Positions 1 through 7,533 are shown, numbered from the stretch's first letter. The stretch: DNA of 20,213 bases from XYD1-FULL-39-28 sp964539855 (GCA_964539855.1 CAZIJR010000008.1:1-20213); one strand, 5' to 3'. Notes: generated from the sequence alone by a model not told the origin. Numbers and translations are program-made.

Positions 1-401
1 ACTCCAGCGTCCGGAGAACTTTCTAATTCTGCTGAGTTTCCAGTAGAATCGGCGCACCAATAATTATCGCTAGTTGATAATTTAGCATAAACAACATAAG
101 CGTCTGAGCCATTAGTTGAAAAAACATAATCACTTCCCGATGAAGCAAGGTCAAAAGAACCGGGGATATCATAGCCATTAATAGTAAAATTTTCTGCATA
201 ATACATACCTGCTCCACCTATTATTTCAGAAATCTCTGCTTTAATTTTACTATCCTTGGACTTATTTATATAAGATGAAACAGAAACAACAAGAATACTG
301 GCAAGCACTCCAATTACCGAGACTGCTACTATCACCTCGATTATAGTAAATCCCCGGAAAAACTTTTTAATTTTATGAAAGGCTTTTTTTAGTTTTTTCA
401 T
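1..401 (-). CDS. Type IV pilin-like protein (pseudopilin), 3' end cut by the window edge
   Basis: Partial gene; the visible 133 codons begin at an ATG at 401 and run off the left edge. The protein opens with a short lysine-rich leader, then RGFTIIEV at residues 16-23. This is the class III prepilin signal: cleavage after Gly17 would leave Phe18 as residue +1 with the conserved Glu at +5 (Glu22). A hydrophobic helix follows (about 20-41), then a soluble domain rich in Ser, Asp and Tyr that the window truncates. Such proteins are processed and methylated by prepilin peptidase and assemble into pili or pseudopili at the cell surface. It is on the same strand as map but lies beyond a terminator, so it is probably a separate unit. 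No Shine-Dalgarno sequence is visible; an upstream in-frame stop near 429 leaves no earlier start. Whether it is a major pilin or minor pseudopilin cannot be told. Confidence 0.88.
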   Translation of the reverse strand, partial: MKKLKKAFHKIKKFFRGFTIIEVIVAVSVIGVLASILVVSVSSYINKSKDSKIKAEISEIIGGAGMYYAENFTINGYDIPGSFDLASSGSDYVFSTNGSDAYVVYAKLSTSDNYWCADSTGNSAELESSPDAG

Positions 402-420
402 AAGGCTTTTTTTAGTTTTT
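379..420. repeat. 23-bp tandem duplication across the pilin start codon
   Basis: The unit AAGGC-T7-AG-T6-CAT (379-401) is followed at once by a second copy of its first 17 bases and more (402-420). On the minus strand the first codons of the pilin gene are therefore repeated directly upstream of the ATG. Only one copy carries the start codon. Confidence 0.8.
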
Positions 421-431
421 AATATTACTTA

Positions 432-437
432 ATTATA
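432..437 (-). promoter_or_regulatory. Candidate -10 box of the pilin gene
   Basis: Minus-strand TATAAT lies about 30 bases before the pilin ATG and just after the terminator of the upstream operon. I see no convincing -35 at the proper distance, because that position falls inside the terminator stem, so this is tentative. Confidence 0.35.
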
Positions 438-444
438 TCATATA

Positions 445-477
445 TTTAAAAACAACGGGAATACCGTTGTTTTTAAA
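445..477 (-). terminator. Intrinsic terminator ending the long ribosomal protein operon
   Basis: A perfect 14-bp inverted repeat (445-458 with 464-477) with a 5-base loop, GC core CAACGG/CCGTTG and A/T-rich outer arms, so it can terminate in either direction. On the minus strand it ends in a U-rich stretch. The map stop codon (473-475) is inside the stem. Confidence 0.8.
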
Positions 478-1219
478 TCTTGGTTAATACTATGGCCTCT
501 TTTTCTGTTATTAAAATTGTATGCTCAAAATGGGCCGCAAATGAGTTATCTTTTGTAGAAAACCCATAACCATCTTTTGATTTCTTCAAATTATAATCCC
601 CCATTGTCACCATTGGCTCTATACAAATCACCATTCCTTCTTTTAGCTTTTCTCCGCTTTTTCTTTTTCCAAAATTAGGAATTTTAGGATCTTCGTGGAG
701 ATTTTTACCAATTCCATGCCCGCATAAATCTCTCACCACTCCAAATTTTTGATCTTCAACAAATCTTTGTATAGTATTTCCTATATCACCCACTGTATTG
801 CCTGGTTTCGATTTTTTGATACCCAACCTTAAAGATTTTTTAGCTACATCTAATAACCTTTTTACCTCAAAAGGGACTTTACCAACAGGAACCGTTATCG
901 CCATATCAGAATAATAGCCTTTGTACAAAACCCCAAGATCTAAGCCAATAACATCTCCTTCCTTTAAAATATACCCCGAAGGAAGCCCATGCACAACATT
1001 TTCATTTACAGACGCGCACAATGAATAGGCAAATCCATCGTATCCTTTAAAAGCAGGTTTTGCCCCATGAAACAAAATAAGAGCTTCCGCAGCTCTATCT
1101 AATTCTAAAGTTGTAGCACCTGGCTTAACTTTTTTCTCAACTTCCTTAAAAACTTGCGCGAGGATTTTTGCCCCCTCCTTCATTATTTGGATTTCCTCCT
1201 TGGTTTTTAGGGTTATCAT
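473..1219 (-). CDS. map: Methionine aminopeptidase, type I
   Basis: Removes the initiator methionine from nascent proteins at the ribosome, using a dinuclear metal centre. The 248-residue length matches the single-domain type Ia enzymes. All expected active-site residues are visible: His77 in NENVVHG, metal ligands Asp94 (GLDLGV), Asp105 (YYSDMA), His168 (CGHGIG), Glu201 (IEPM) and Glu232 (HFEHTIL). They align with the E. coli residues at a constant offset of two to three. It is the last gene of the minus-strand ribosomal operon; its ATG overlaps the adk stop by four bases (ATGA), so translation is probably coupled. The order secY-adk-map is the common one after the spc genes. The infA, rpmJ and alpha-operon genes that often follow are absent here. 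Confidence 0.97.
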   Translation of the reverse strand: MITLKTKEEIQIMKEGAKILAQVFKEVEKKVKPGATTLELDRAAEALILFHGAKPAFKGYDGFAYSLCASVNENVVHGLPSGYILKEGDVIGLDLGVLYKGYYSDMAITVPVGKVPFEVKRLLDVAKKSLRLGIKKSKPGNTVGDIGNTIQRFVEDQKFGVVRDLCGHGIGKNLHEDPKIPNFGKRKSGEKLKEGMVICIEPMVTMGDYNLKKSKDGYGFSTKDNSFAAHFEHTILITEKEAIVLTKI

Positions 1220-1908
1220 TGCACGATTTTCAAAATGTCATTAAAAACATCTGCCACATTTTGTTCTCCATTTATTTTATTTATTTTTAGACCCTGTTTT
1301 TCAATAATTTCAAAAATAGGGAAGGTTTCATCCCTAAAAACGTTTAAGCGCTTTTCTATTACCTTAGGGTCATCCAAGTCTTTTCTTTTTATTAACTTAG
1401 AACCATCCAGCGGACATAGTGTCAGTTTTTCTGTTTCTTTATTAAATAAAATTGAATGGCGCATCAGCTCACAAATTTTCCTATTAGAGTTTCTAAAAAT
1501 TGTTGTTTTAGCAGATATTTCCAAAAGAAAAATCTTTATATTTTCCTTCCCAAAAAGCTCCACAATCAAAGGAGTCACTTTTTCTGCTTCGTAAACAGTT
1601 CTGGGAGACCCAGAAAATACAAGAGATTTGTCTTCCTTTGCCAGGTCTTTTATCTTATCTGAAAATAAATTTACAACAAAAGGAGGACTAATCAAGAGGC
1701 CTGTTTGCCATCTTTTAATTTCACCTTCTATAGTATATGTTTGCCCCTCTATTTTGTAGGTTTTCTTAGGATCTTCTTTTTTAAAGCACGCCTCTAAAAC
1801 TTTACTAGACTCAAAATGATAAAGACCAATTTTATCAGCCAAAAGATTTGCCTGGGTTCCTTTTCCCGCTCCAGGAGGCCCAAATATTATTACAACCTGT
1901 TTACTCAT
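1216..1908 (-). CDS. adk: Adenylate kinase, divergent form
   Basis: Interconverts ATP + AMP and two ADP in the cytoplasm. The P-loop GPPGAGKGT is at residues 10-18, SPRT with Arg103 corresponds to the DGFPRT motif, and DDPKVIEKRL (179-188) is the usual LID/core arginine segment. At 230 residues it is slightly longer than the typical 215. Several signatures are degraded: the AMP-site motif after the P-loop reads ESSKVLEA rather than the usual STGDMLR type, and the LID metal site is C146-x2-M149 ... C165-x2-D168, so one of the normal Cys ligands is Met, with His151 near by. It lies between secY (13 bases upstream) and map (four-base overlap), the classic position for adk, which supports the call despite divergence. 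A neighbouring function, such as another nucleoside monophosphate kinase, is possible. Confidence 0.88.
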   Translation of the reverse strand: MSKQVVIIFGPPGAGKGTQANLLADKIGLYHFESSKVLEACFKKEDPKKTYKIEGQTYTIEGEIKRWQTGLLISPPFVVNLFSDKIKDLAKEDKSLVFSGSPRTVYEAEKVTPLIVELFGKENIKIFLLEISAKTTIFRNSNRKICELMRHSILFNKETEKLTLCPLDGSKLIKRKDLDDPKVIEKRLNVFRDETFPIFEIIEKQGLKINKINGEQNVADVFNDILKIVQ

Positions 1909-1921
1909 TTAATAAAATAAT

Positions 1922-3199
1922 TTAAAAAGTTTCGTACTCCCTCATTTGGAGCTGAGCATTAATTTGCCTTACTGTATCTAAAACTACGCTAACAATAATT
2001 AAGAGCGAAGTTCCTCCCACTAAAAATGTAAAGCCCGTAACGCCAGTGGCTCCTGCCACAATAGACGGCAAAACAGCTATCAATCCCAAAAATATTGCGC
2101 CTGTAAAAAGCACTCTATTTAATATGTGCTTTATAAATTCTGCTGTAGGCTTACCCGGCCTTACGCCCGGAACAAACCCACCCATTTTTTGTAGATTTTC
2201 GGCAATTGTTTTGGGGTCAAACGTAACTGCAGTGTAAAAATAAGTAAAAAGAATAACAAGTAAAAAGTATAAAATTCCGTGTACCCAAGCGTTGTTAAAA
2301 AGCTCTCCAGCGCCTGTGGCTATACTTCCCACAAGGCCTGGATAGCCTCCCAAAAAACTAGCTACCATTCCTGGAAACAAAAGAATTGACAAAGCAAAAA
2401 TGATTGGAATAACTCCAGCAGGGTTAACACTTAACGGTAGATAAGTTGAGACTCCTCCATACATCTTCATTCCCCTAACTCTTTTTGCATAAGAAACCGG
2501 TATATTCCTACGGGCCTCGGTAATTACCACCACTCCGGCGATTATAATAAGTGAAAGGACAATAAATATAATGTAAGAAGGAATTTTTGAAGCATCAAAA
2601 ACAACAAAAGTTTGAAAAATACTTATTGGAGCACGGGCTACTATTCCAGCAAAAATAAGCAAAGAAATACCATTTCCCATACCCTGCTCTGAAATAATTT
2701 CTCCTATCCACATCAAAAACATTGCCCCGGCTGTGATTGTTAGTATGGCTGAAATTAAAACCGGAAATGAAAATTCTGAGATAACTCCCTGTTTTACAAA
2801 AACTGTTAAAAGCCCATATCCTTCAAAAGCGGCCAATGGGATGGCAAGAAGCCTGGCATATTGATTAAACTTCTGCTTTCCTGACTCCCCCTCTTCCTTG
2901 TAAAGCTTTTCTAAAACAGGGAAAATCATTGTGAGCAACTGTAAAATAATGGTAGACGTAATGTAAGGACCCAAGCCAAGCAAAACAACGGAAAAGTTAC
3001 TAAGCGCTCCTCCTGTAAACAAATTCAAAAGACCAAAAACTTGATTTTGGTCAAAAAACTTTCTCAAATTTTCAGCGCCTATTCCTGGAATAGGTATATT
3101 AGCTGCTACTCGAAAAACCACAAAAAGAAAAAGTACAAACAAAAACTTTTTCCGTAAATCTTTATTTTTGAAAAGAAATAATATTTTATCGTACCACAT
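1922..3199 (-). CDS. secY: Protein translocase subunit SecY
   Basis: Central channel of the Sec translocon in the cytoplasmic membrane; moves unfolded proteins with SecA and inserts membrane proteins with SRP. It has 425 residues and about ten hydrophobic segments, the first at roughly 17-32. The plug and second-helix region (about 55-90, NLFTGGALSNFSVVLLG) and the cytosolic loop GFVPGVRPGKPT (341-352), whose Arg347 corresponds to the functionally essential C5-loop arginine, are clear. The C-terminal helix is followed by the short tail QLQMREYETF. It follows rplO by 17 bases in the conserved spc order and precedes adk. Confidence 0.98.
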   Translation of the reverse strand: MWYDKILFLFKNKDLRKKFLFVLFLFVVFRVAANIPIPGIGAENLRKFFDQNQVFGLLNLFTGGALSNFSVVLLGLGPYITSTIILQLLTMIFPVLEKLYKEEGESGKQKFNQYARLLAIPLAAFEGYGLLTVFVKQGVISEFSFPVLISAILTITAGAMFLMWIGEIISEQGMGNGISLLIFAGIVARAPISIFQTFVVFDASKIPSYIIFIVLSLIIIAGVVVITEARRNIPVSYAKRVRGMKMYGGVSTYLPLSVNPAGVIPIIFALSILLFPGMVASFLGGYPGLVGSIATGAGELFNNAWVHGILYFLLVILFTYFYTAVTFDPKTIAENLQKMGGFVPGVRPGKPTAEFIKHILNRVLFTGAIFLGLIAVLPSIVAGATGVTGFTFLVGGTSLLIIVSVVLDTVRQINAQLQMREYETF

Positions 3200-3216
3200 G
3201 TAAATTTATGCCTCCT

Positions 3217-3648
3217 TTACTTAATAGTTCCTCCGGCTTTTTCAATTGCCTTTTTTGCAGATTCAGAAACTTTGCAGTTTTCAACAGTCAGTTTTTTAGT
3301 CAATTTTCCATTACCCAATATTTTAATTTCTGGTTTCTTACCTTTTATCATACGCACAATCCCGTTTTTTATCAAATTGTCGGCGCTTATCACGTCGCCA
3401 TCTTTGGATGTTTTTTCTAATGTATCAAGGTTCACTACAACTGAATATTTCTGCAATCTAATCGCACGATACCCTCTTAATTTTGGGTATTTTTTAATCA
3501 ATTCCCTTATCATCGGAACCATTTTTCTTCCTGCTCTGGATTTTTGTCCTTTCATCCCCTTTCCGGAATAAGTTCCTTTTTTGCCTCCCCTGCCAACACG
3601 TTTTTTGGCTTTTGCTTTATGTTTTGGTTGTAATTCGTGTATCTGCAT
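3217..3648 (-). CDS. rplO: Large-subunit ribosomal protein uL15
   Basis: Late-assembly protein of the 50S subunit. It has 143 residues, the normal length. The Gly/Lys-rich N-terminal segment (about 15-42, RVGRGGKKGTYSGKGMKGQKSR) is the rRNA-binding extension typical of the family, followed by the globular domain ending KAGGTIK. It begins one base after the rpsE stop. In most bacteria rpmD (uL30) would lie between rpsE and rplO; here there is no space for it. Confidence 0.97.
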   Translation of the reverse strand: MQIHELQPKHKAKAKKRVGRGGKKGTYSGKGMKGQKSRAGRKMVPMIRELIKKYPKLRGYRAIRLQKYSVVVNLDTLEKTSKDGDVISADNLIKNGIVRMIKGKKPEIKILGNGKLTKKLTVENCKVSESAKKAIEKAGGTIK

Positions 3649-3649
3649 A

Positions 3650-4249
3650 TTAGCTTCTTACTTTTAGTTTCTTTAATGCTTCCATTGTAGCCCGAGCATT
3701 ATTCAGTTTGTTTTTTGAACCTGAAAGTATTTTAGAAGAGATATTTTTTACTCCAGCCAAATCACAAATAGTCCTCACCGCTCCTCCGGCTACCAGTCCT
3801 CTTCCTTTTTTTTGGGGCTTTAATAAAATCCTTGCGGGTCCTGATTTCGCTTCAACTTCGTGAGGAATGGTTCCATCTACAATTATAACATTAACCAAGT
3901 TCTTTTTAGCAATTCTGGTTGCTTTTTCAATTGCTTGAGAAACATCCCTGCCCTTATCCACACCAATTCCAACTTTGCCTTTTTTATCCCCAGCCACCAC
4001 CACCGCACGAAAACTCATTCTTTTTCCTCCTCCGGTAACCCTAGTAACTCTGGCCAAATCCAAGAGCTTTGTTTGGAATTCGTCTCTCGGCTTATCTCTT
4101 CCCACTCCGGCTCTACCAAACCCAGGTCTTCTCATTTGCCCGCCTTGATGCGAGGCAGGCCTAAAACCACCAGGTCTTGCTGGAAAAGCATTTTTATCTC
4201 TTGTGTTGCCTGCTGACGCGGGCGCTTCTTTTTTTATTTCTTCTGCCAT
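3650..4249 (-). CDS. rpsE: Small-subunit ribosomal protein uS5
   Basis: 30S protein near the decoding centre and mRNA entry, involved in translational fidelity. The 199 residues comprise an unusual N-terminal tail of about 55 residues rich in Ala, Gly, Pro, Arg and Gln, then the conserved core beginning near EFQTKLLDLARVTRVTGGGKR, with the double-stranded RNA-binding fold (RMSFRAVVVAGDKKGKVGIG) and the C-terminal domain (RTICDLAGVKNISSKILGS-like). It starts from ATG seven bases downstream of rplR, with no obvious Shine-Dalgarno. The tail is low complexity and probably disordered. Confidence 0.97.
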   Translation of the reverse strand: MAEEIKKEAPASAGNTRDKNAFPARPGGFRPASHQGGQMRRPGFGRAGVGRDKPRDEFQTKLLDLARVTRVTGGGKRMSFRAVVVAGDKKGKVGIGVDKGRDVSQAIEKATRIAKKNLVNVIIVDGTIPHEVEAKSGPARILLKPQKKGRGLVAGGAVRTICDLAGVKNISSKILSGSKNKLNNARATMEALKKLKVRS

Positions 4250-4256
4250 ATTGTGA

Positions 4257-4607
4257 TTAAAATTTTAGTCCACCTTCTCTGGCTCCATCAGCCAAAGCTT
4301 TTATTCTGCCGTGAAAAACAATTCCTCCTCTGTCAAAAACAACCTCTTCGACTTTGCTTTCTTTTGCTTTTTTGGCAATTAATTTTCCCACTTCTTTTGC
4401 CGCGTCTGATTTTTTTTCTCCTTTTTTTAATTTTAAATCAGTATCTGAAACCTGGGCCAAAACCTTGGCACTATCATCATCTATCAACTGGGCATAAATA
4501 TGAGCGTTTGACCTAAAAACACACAATCTTGGCCTTTTGGCTGTACCATTTATGGTTTGCCTTATTTTCTTATGCCTTCTTATTCTTTTTTCCTGTTTTG
4601 CTGACAT
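4257..4607 (-). CDS. rplR: Large-subunit ribosomal protein uL18
   Basis: 5S rRNA-binding protein of the central protuberance. It has 116 residues starting MSAKQEKRIRRHKKIR, with RPRLCVFRSNAHIYAQLIDD (core) and the C-terminal signature VVFDRGG...FHGRIKALADGAREGGL. The start ATG is the last sequenced codon before a run of 100 N bases, so its ribosome binding site is not visible. A naive reading through the N run fuses this gene in frame with rplF; the methionine and typical N-terminus show that uL18 starts here. Confidence 0.96.
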   Translation of the reverse strand: MSAKQEKRIRRHKKIRQTINGTAKRPRLCVFRSNAHIYAQLIDDDSAKVLAQVSDTDLKLKKGEKKSDAAKEVGKLIAKKAKESKVEEVVFDRGGIVFHGRIKALADGAREGGLKF

Positions 4608-4707
4608 NNNNNNNNNNNNNNNNNNNNNNNNNNNNNNNNNNNNNNNNNNNNNNNNNNNNNNNNNNNNNNNNNNNNNNNNNNNNNNNNNNNNNNNNNNNNN
4701 NNNNNNN
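4608..4707. other. Assembly gap of exactly 100 N
   Basis: Exactly 100 consecutive N, the conventional placeholder for a scaffold join of unknown size. The flanking genes rplF and rplR are each complete to within one codon, so the real missing DNA is probably only a short intercistronic stretch. Nothing can be called inside. Confidence 0.95.
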
Positions 4708-5252
4708 TATTTAGATGCTACTACTTTTTTACCTTCTTTTCTTCTAATTTTCTCTCCTTGGTATTTTATTCCTTTACCCTTATAAGGCTCAGCTTTTTTC
4801 TGCTTTCTAATCAAGGCTGCCATATGCCCCACTCTTTCTTTGTTAATCCCCGAAACAATAACAACGTTTTTTTCGACTGCAAAATTAACTCCTTCAATTT
4901 TTTTAATTTTAACCGGATTTGAAAATCCAAGATTCAAAACCAGCGTATCACCCTCTACGATTGCCTTAAACCCAACCCCTTCAATTTCCAATTTCTTTTC
5001 AAAACCCTTGCTACATCCTTCAATCATATTTAAAACAAGCGCCGCATACAAACCCCATAATCCCCTGCCCCTTTTTGACAATACTGTTTTGGGGCTAACA
5101 AAAATTTTACCATCCTTTTGTTCAATTTTAATTTCAGGATGTATGATTTGCTTTAATTCTCCTTTTGGACCTAAAACTTTAATCTCTTTCTCTGAGATTT
5201 CTATTTTTACCCCTTCTGGAATTTCAATTGGTTTTTTTCCTATTCTTGACAT
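4708..5252 (-). CDS. rplF: Large-subunit ribosomal protein uL6 (stop codon lost in the N gap)
   Basis: Binds 23S rRNA near the sarcin-ricin loop and the factor-binding site. 181 codons are visible from MSRIGKKPIEIPEGV, with two repeated alpha/beta domains; the second carries the signature RKQKKAEPYKGKGIKYQGE followed by KIRRKEGKKVVASK. The length (usually about 176-184) and the lysine-rich end indicate it is finished. The next codon reads T-A-N, with the third base the first N of the gap, which is a stop if that base is A or G. Starts nine bases after rpsH. The run-on reading frame beyond the gap belongs to rplR. Confidence 0.96.
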
Positions 5253-5261
5253 ATTTTTTTA

Positions 5262-5651
5262 TTACCAAACTTGGCAAATTATTTCTCCGCCAATTTTTTG
5301 TTTTTTTGCTTCTTTGTTTGTCATTAAACCTTTTGATGTTGAAATTATTGAAATACCAAATCCTCCGTGAACTTTTTTAATTTCTTGGAAAGATTCATAA
5401 ATTCTCTGTCCGGGTTTTGAAATTCTCTTTGATCCTGCAATTGCAGGTACTTCGTTGTCATATTTTAAAGTAATTTTTAAGGCTTTCTCACCTGCTTTTA
5501 CTGACTTCTTTACTTCTCCTACAAAGCCAGCACTAGACAAAATCATTGCAATTTCATTTTTTATCTTTGACAAAGGAACTAAAACCTCTGTTTTACCAAC
5601 GGCTTGAGCGCTCCTTATTTGATTTAACATATCTGTTATTGGGTCTGTCAT
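5262..5651 (-). CDS. rpsH: Small-subunit ribosomal protein uS8
   Basis: Primary 16S rRNA-binding protein of the central domain; in E. coli also the translational repressor of the spc operon. I choose the ATG at 5651, which gives the family N-terminus MTDPITDMLNQIRSAQ and 129 residues, five bases after the rpsN stop. A TTG at 5663 would add four residues and overlap rpsN, and is less likely. The C-terminal signature is STSKGLMTNKEAKKQKIGGE. Confidence 0.96.
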   Translation of the reverse strand: MTDPITDMLNQIRSAQAVGKTEVLVPLSKIKNEIAMILSSAGFVGEVKKSVKAGEKALKITLKYDNEVPAIAGSKRISKPGQRIYESFQEIKKVHGGFGISIISTSKGLMTNKEAKKQKIGGEIICQVW

Positions 5652-5656
5652 ATTTT

Positions 5657-5842
5657 TTACCAACTTGATTTTTTAATACCTGGTATTTCACCTTTATTTG
5701 CCAGTTCTCTAAAACAAATTCTGCAAAGGCCAAATTTTCTCATATATCCATGTCTTCTGCCACATTTAAAACACCTGTTAACCTTTCGGCTGGAAAACTT
5801 TGGTTTTTGTTTAACTTTTGCTTCTTGTGATACTTTAGCCAT
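5657..5842 (-). CDS. rpsN: Small-subunit ribosomal protein uS14, zinc-binding (type Z)
   Basis: 30S head protein. The short 61-residue form carries a zinc ribbon: C24-x2-C27 (RCFKCGR) and C40-x2-C43 (LCRICFRELA), followed by the standard end GEIPGIKKSSW. This is the ancestral C+ type, as opposed to the longer Cys-free form. It sits in the usual rplE-rpsN-rpsH order. Confidence 0.97.
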   Translation of the reverse strand: MAKVSQEAKVKQKPKFSSRKVNRCFKCGRRHGYMRKFGLCRICFRELANKGEIPGIKKSSW

Positions 5843-5854
5843 CTTATTTATTTT

Positions 5855-6415
5855 TTATTTTTCCTTCATCGGAAACCCTAATAATTTATACAACGCAAGG
5901 CCTTCTTCTTTGTTTTTTGCTTTTACAACAACCGTGACCTCAAGGCCAAAAATTGTCTTTTCTTTTTCAGTAAAAATTTCTGGGAACATAATGTGTTCTT
6001 TAAATCCAATTGATAAATTTCCTTTTTTATCAATTGATTTTAGATTAAGGCCTTTAAAGTCTCTGGATCTTGGCAAAGAAAGATAAACCAATCTCTCCAA
6101 AAAATCCCACATTCTGCTTTTTCTCAAAGTAACAACTGCTCCAATTTCCAAACCCTCTCTTAGTTTAAATCCTGCAATTGATTTTTTTGATTTTACCAAA
6201 TTGGCTTTCTGACCTGCAATCAAAGATAGGTCCTGAACTATAAGATTCTGTATTTTTTCTCTTTCTCCGCCCGTCTTTCCGACCACTAATTTTCCAAAAG
6301 AGCTATTCAAAACAACCTTCCTTATAGAGGGGACTGCCATACTATTCTTTGAACCGAGGGTTTTTATCATCTCGGGAACAGCTTCTTTAATATATTTTTC
6401 TTTTAAACTTGGCAT
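5855..6415 (-). CDS. rplE: Large-subunit ribosomal protein uL5
   Basis: 5S rRNA-binding protein that contacts the P-site tRNA and the small-subunit head. The ATG at 6415 gives MPSLKEKYIKEAVPEMIK and 186 residues, close to the usual 179, four bases after the rplX stop. An in-frame ATG at 6502 would add 29 residues entirely overlapping rplX and is rejected. Visible family signatures are SIRKVVLNSSFGK, SIAGFKLREG..GAVVTLR, PRSRDFKGL and GFKEHIMFPE. Confidence 0.96.
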   Translation of the reverse strand: MPSLKEKYIKEAVPEMIKTLGSKNSMAVPSIRKVVLNSSFGKLVVGKTGGEREKIQNLIVQDLSLIAGQKANLVKSKKSIAGFKLREGLEIGAVVTLRKSRMWDFLERLVYLSLPRSRDFKGLNLKSIDKKGNLSIGFKEHIMFPEIFTEKEKTIFGLEVTVVVKAKNKEEGLALYKLLGFPMKEK

Positions 6416-6419
6416 TTCT

Positions 6420-6725
6420 TTAAATTTCTTGTTTACATTTTTTACAAATCCTAAACTTCCTGTCTTTTTCCAGCTTATATCCCACTCTGGAAGCTTTTCC
6501 ACATTTCGGGCAAACTATTTTTACATTAGAAGTTTCTAAAGCACCCGGGATTTCAACCACTTGTCCTTTTTCGCCTTCCTTTTTGGGCCTTACGTGCTTT
6601 TTTTTCAAATTAATTCCTTCAACTAAAATCTTCAAATCTTTTGGAAATGACCTTATTATCTTTCCTGTTCTCCCCTTGTCTTTGCCTGCTATTATTAAAA
6701 CTGTATCTCCTTTTTTTACTTTCAT
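6420..6725 (-). CDS. rplX: Large-subunit ribosomal protein uL24 with zinc-ribbon end
   Basis: Assembly-initiator protein of the 50S subunit. It has 101 residues: a KOW motif in the first 35 (KVKKGDTVLIIAGKDKGRTGKI), then the conserved VEGINLKKKHVRP. The C-terminal part has two Cys pairs, C72-x2-C75 (VCPKCGKASRVGYK) and C94-x2-C97 (ICKKCKQEI), so it probably binds zinc. It begins five bases after rplN. Confidence 0.96.
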   Translation of the reverse strand: MKVKKGDTVLIIAGKDKGRTGKIIRSFPKDLKILVEGINLKKKHVRPKKEGEKGQVVEIPGALETSNVKIVCPKCGKASRVGYKLEKDRKFRICKKCKQEI

Positions 6726-6730
6726 ATTTT

Positions 6731-7099
6731 TTATAATAACTCCGATGCCATTCCGGCAATTTTATCAAAACCCTTTTCTCTTAATTCTCTGGCTACAGGA
6801 CCCAAAATTCTGCTTCCTTTGGGTATTTTCCCATCGCCCAAAATTACAGCCGCATTATCATCAAATCTAATATAAGATCCATCAATCCTTCTAAATTCTT
6901 TTCTCTGTCTTACGATTACGGCCTTTACTTTATCATGTTTCTTAACCAGTTTTCTGGGTTCTGCTTTTTTGACCGCAGCGACAACAATATCTCCCAATTG
7001 AGCATATCTTCTTCTTGTTCCTCCTGGCACATTAATAACTTGTATAATTTTTGCTCCAGAATTGTCCGCCACTTTTAGCATTGATCTTGGCTGAATCAT
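6731..7099 (-). CDS. rplN: Large-subunit ribosomal protein uL14
   Basis: 50S interface protein that contacts 16S rRNA and the silencing factor RsfS. It has 122 residues, exactly the usual length, starting MIQPRSMLKVADNSGAK. The signature GDIVVAAVKKAEPRKLVKKHDKV is followed by AVIVRQRKEFRR and the C-terminal end ELREKGFDKIAGMASELL. No unusual features. Confidence 0.98.
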   Translation of the reverse strand: MIQPRSMLKVADNSGAKIIQVINVPGGTRRRYAQLGDIVVAAVKKAEPRKLVKKHDKVKAVIVRQRKEFRRIDGSYIRFDDNAAVILGDGKIPKGSRILGPVARELREKGFDKIAGMASELL

Positions 7100-7111
7100 A
7101 AAATTTCTTGA

Positions 7112-7345
7112 TTAAATTTTGCCTGTTACTTTCCAGGTTTTATCTTTTGACATTGGCTTTATTTCCTCTATTACAACCTTATCTCCAATATGATATTCTT
7201 GGTTTTCGTCGTGGGCTTTATATTTTTTGTGGCTCTTAAATCTTCTCTTGTATTTTGGATGCTCTTTTATTCTTTCAACCTGCACTACAACAGTCTTTTG
7301 CATCTTATCTGAAACCACAATTCCTTGTAATTTTTTACTTGCCAT
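7112..7345 (-). CDS. rpsQ: Small-subunit ribosomal protein uS17
   Basis: Primary 16S rRNA-binding protein, OB-fold. 77 residues; the opening GIVVSDKMQKTVVVQVERIKEHPKYKRR and the motif YHIGDKVVIEEIKPMSKDK-TWKV are characteristic. Starts one base after the rpmC stop and precedes rplN by 12 bases. Confidence 0.97.
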   Translation of the reverse strand: MASKKLQGIVVSDKMQKTVVVQVERIKEHPKYKRRFKSHKKYKAHDENQEYHIGDKVVIEEIKPMSKDKTWKVTGKI

Positions 7346-7346
7346 A

Positions 7347-7532
7347 TTATTTTTGTTTTTTTATCACAGTTAATATCCTCGCTATCTCTTTCTTTAAAGT
7401 GCTAATTTCTTTTACGTTTTTTAATTTATTGGAAGAAAACTTAAACCTAAGATCGCTTAGTTTTTTTCTAATATCCTGAACTGTTCTTTCCAATTCTTTT
7501 TTATCTTTTTTTCTTAATTCTTCAGTTTTCAT
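7347..7532 (-). CDS. rpmC: Large-subunit ribosomal protein uL29
   Basis: Small helical protein at the nascent-chain exit, part of the docking site for trigger factor and SRP. The ATG at 7532 gives 61 residues beginning MKTEELRKKDKKELERTV, the usual size, one base after the rplP stop. An upstream in-frame ATG at 7637 lies inside rplP and would add 35 residues unlike any uL29. The sequence DIRKKLSDLRFKFSSNKLKN is the two-helix hairpin. Confidence 0.94.
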   Translation of the reverse strand: MKTEELRKKDKKELERTVQDIRKKLSDLRFKFSSNKLKNVKEISTLKKEIARILTVIKKQK

Positions 7533-7533
7533 A

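Noticed and set aside
4257..5252. A 331-residue uL6-uL18 fusion protein
   Set aside because: The frame is open only because N codons are not read as stops; both proteins have normal ends and the join is an assembly gap.
6416..6502. 29-residue N-terminal extension of uL5
   Set aside because: It lies wholly within rplX and is unlike the family; the ATG at 6415 gives the normal N-terminus.
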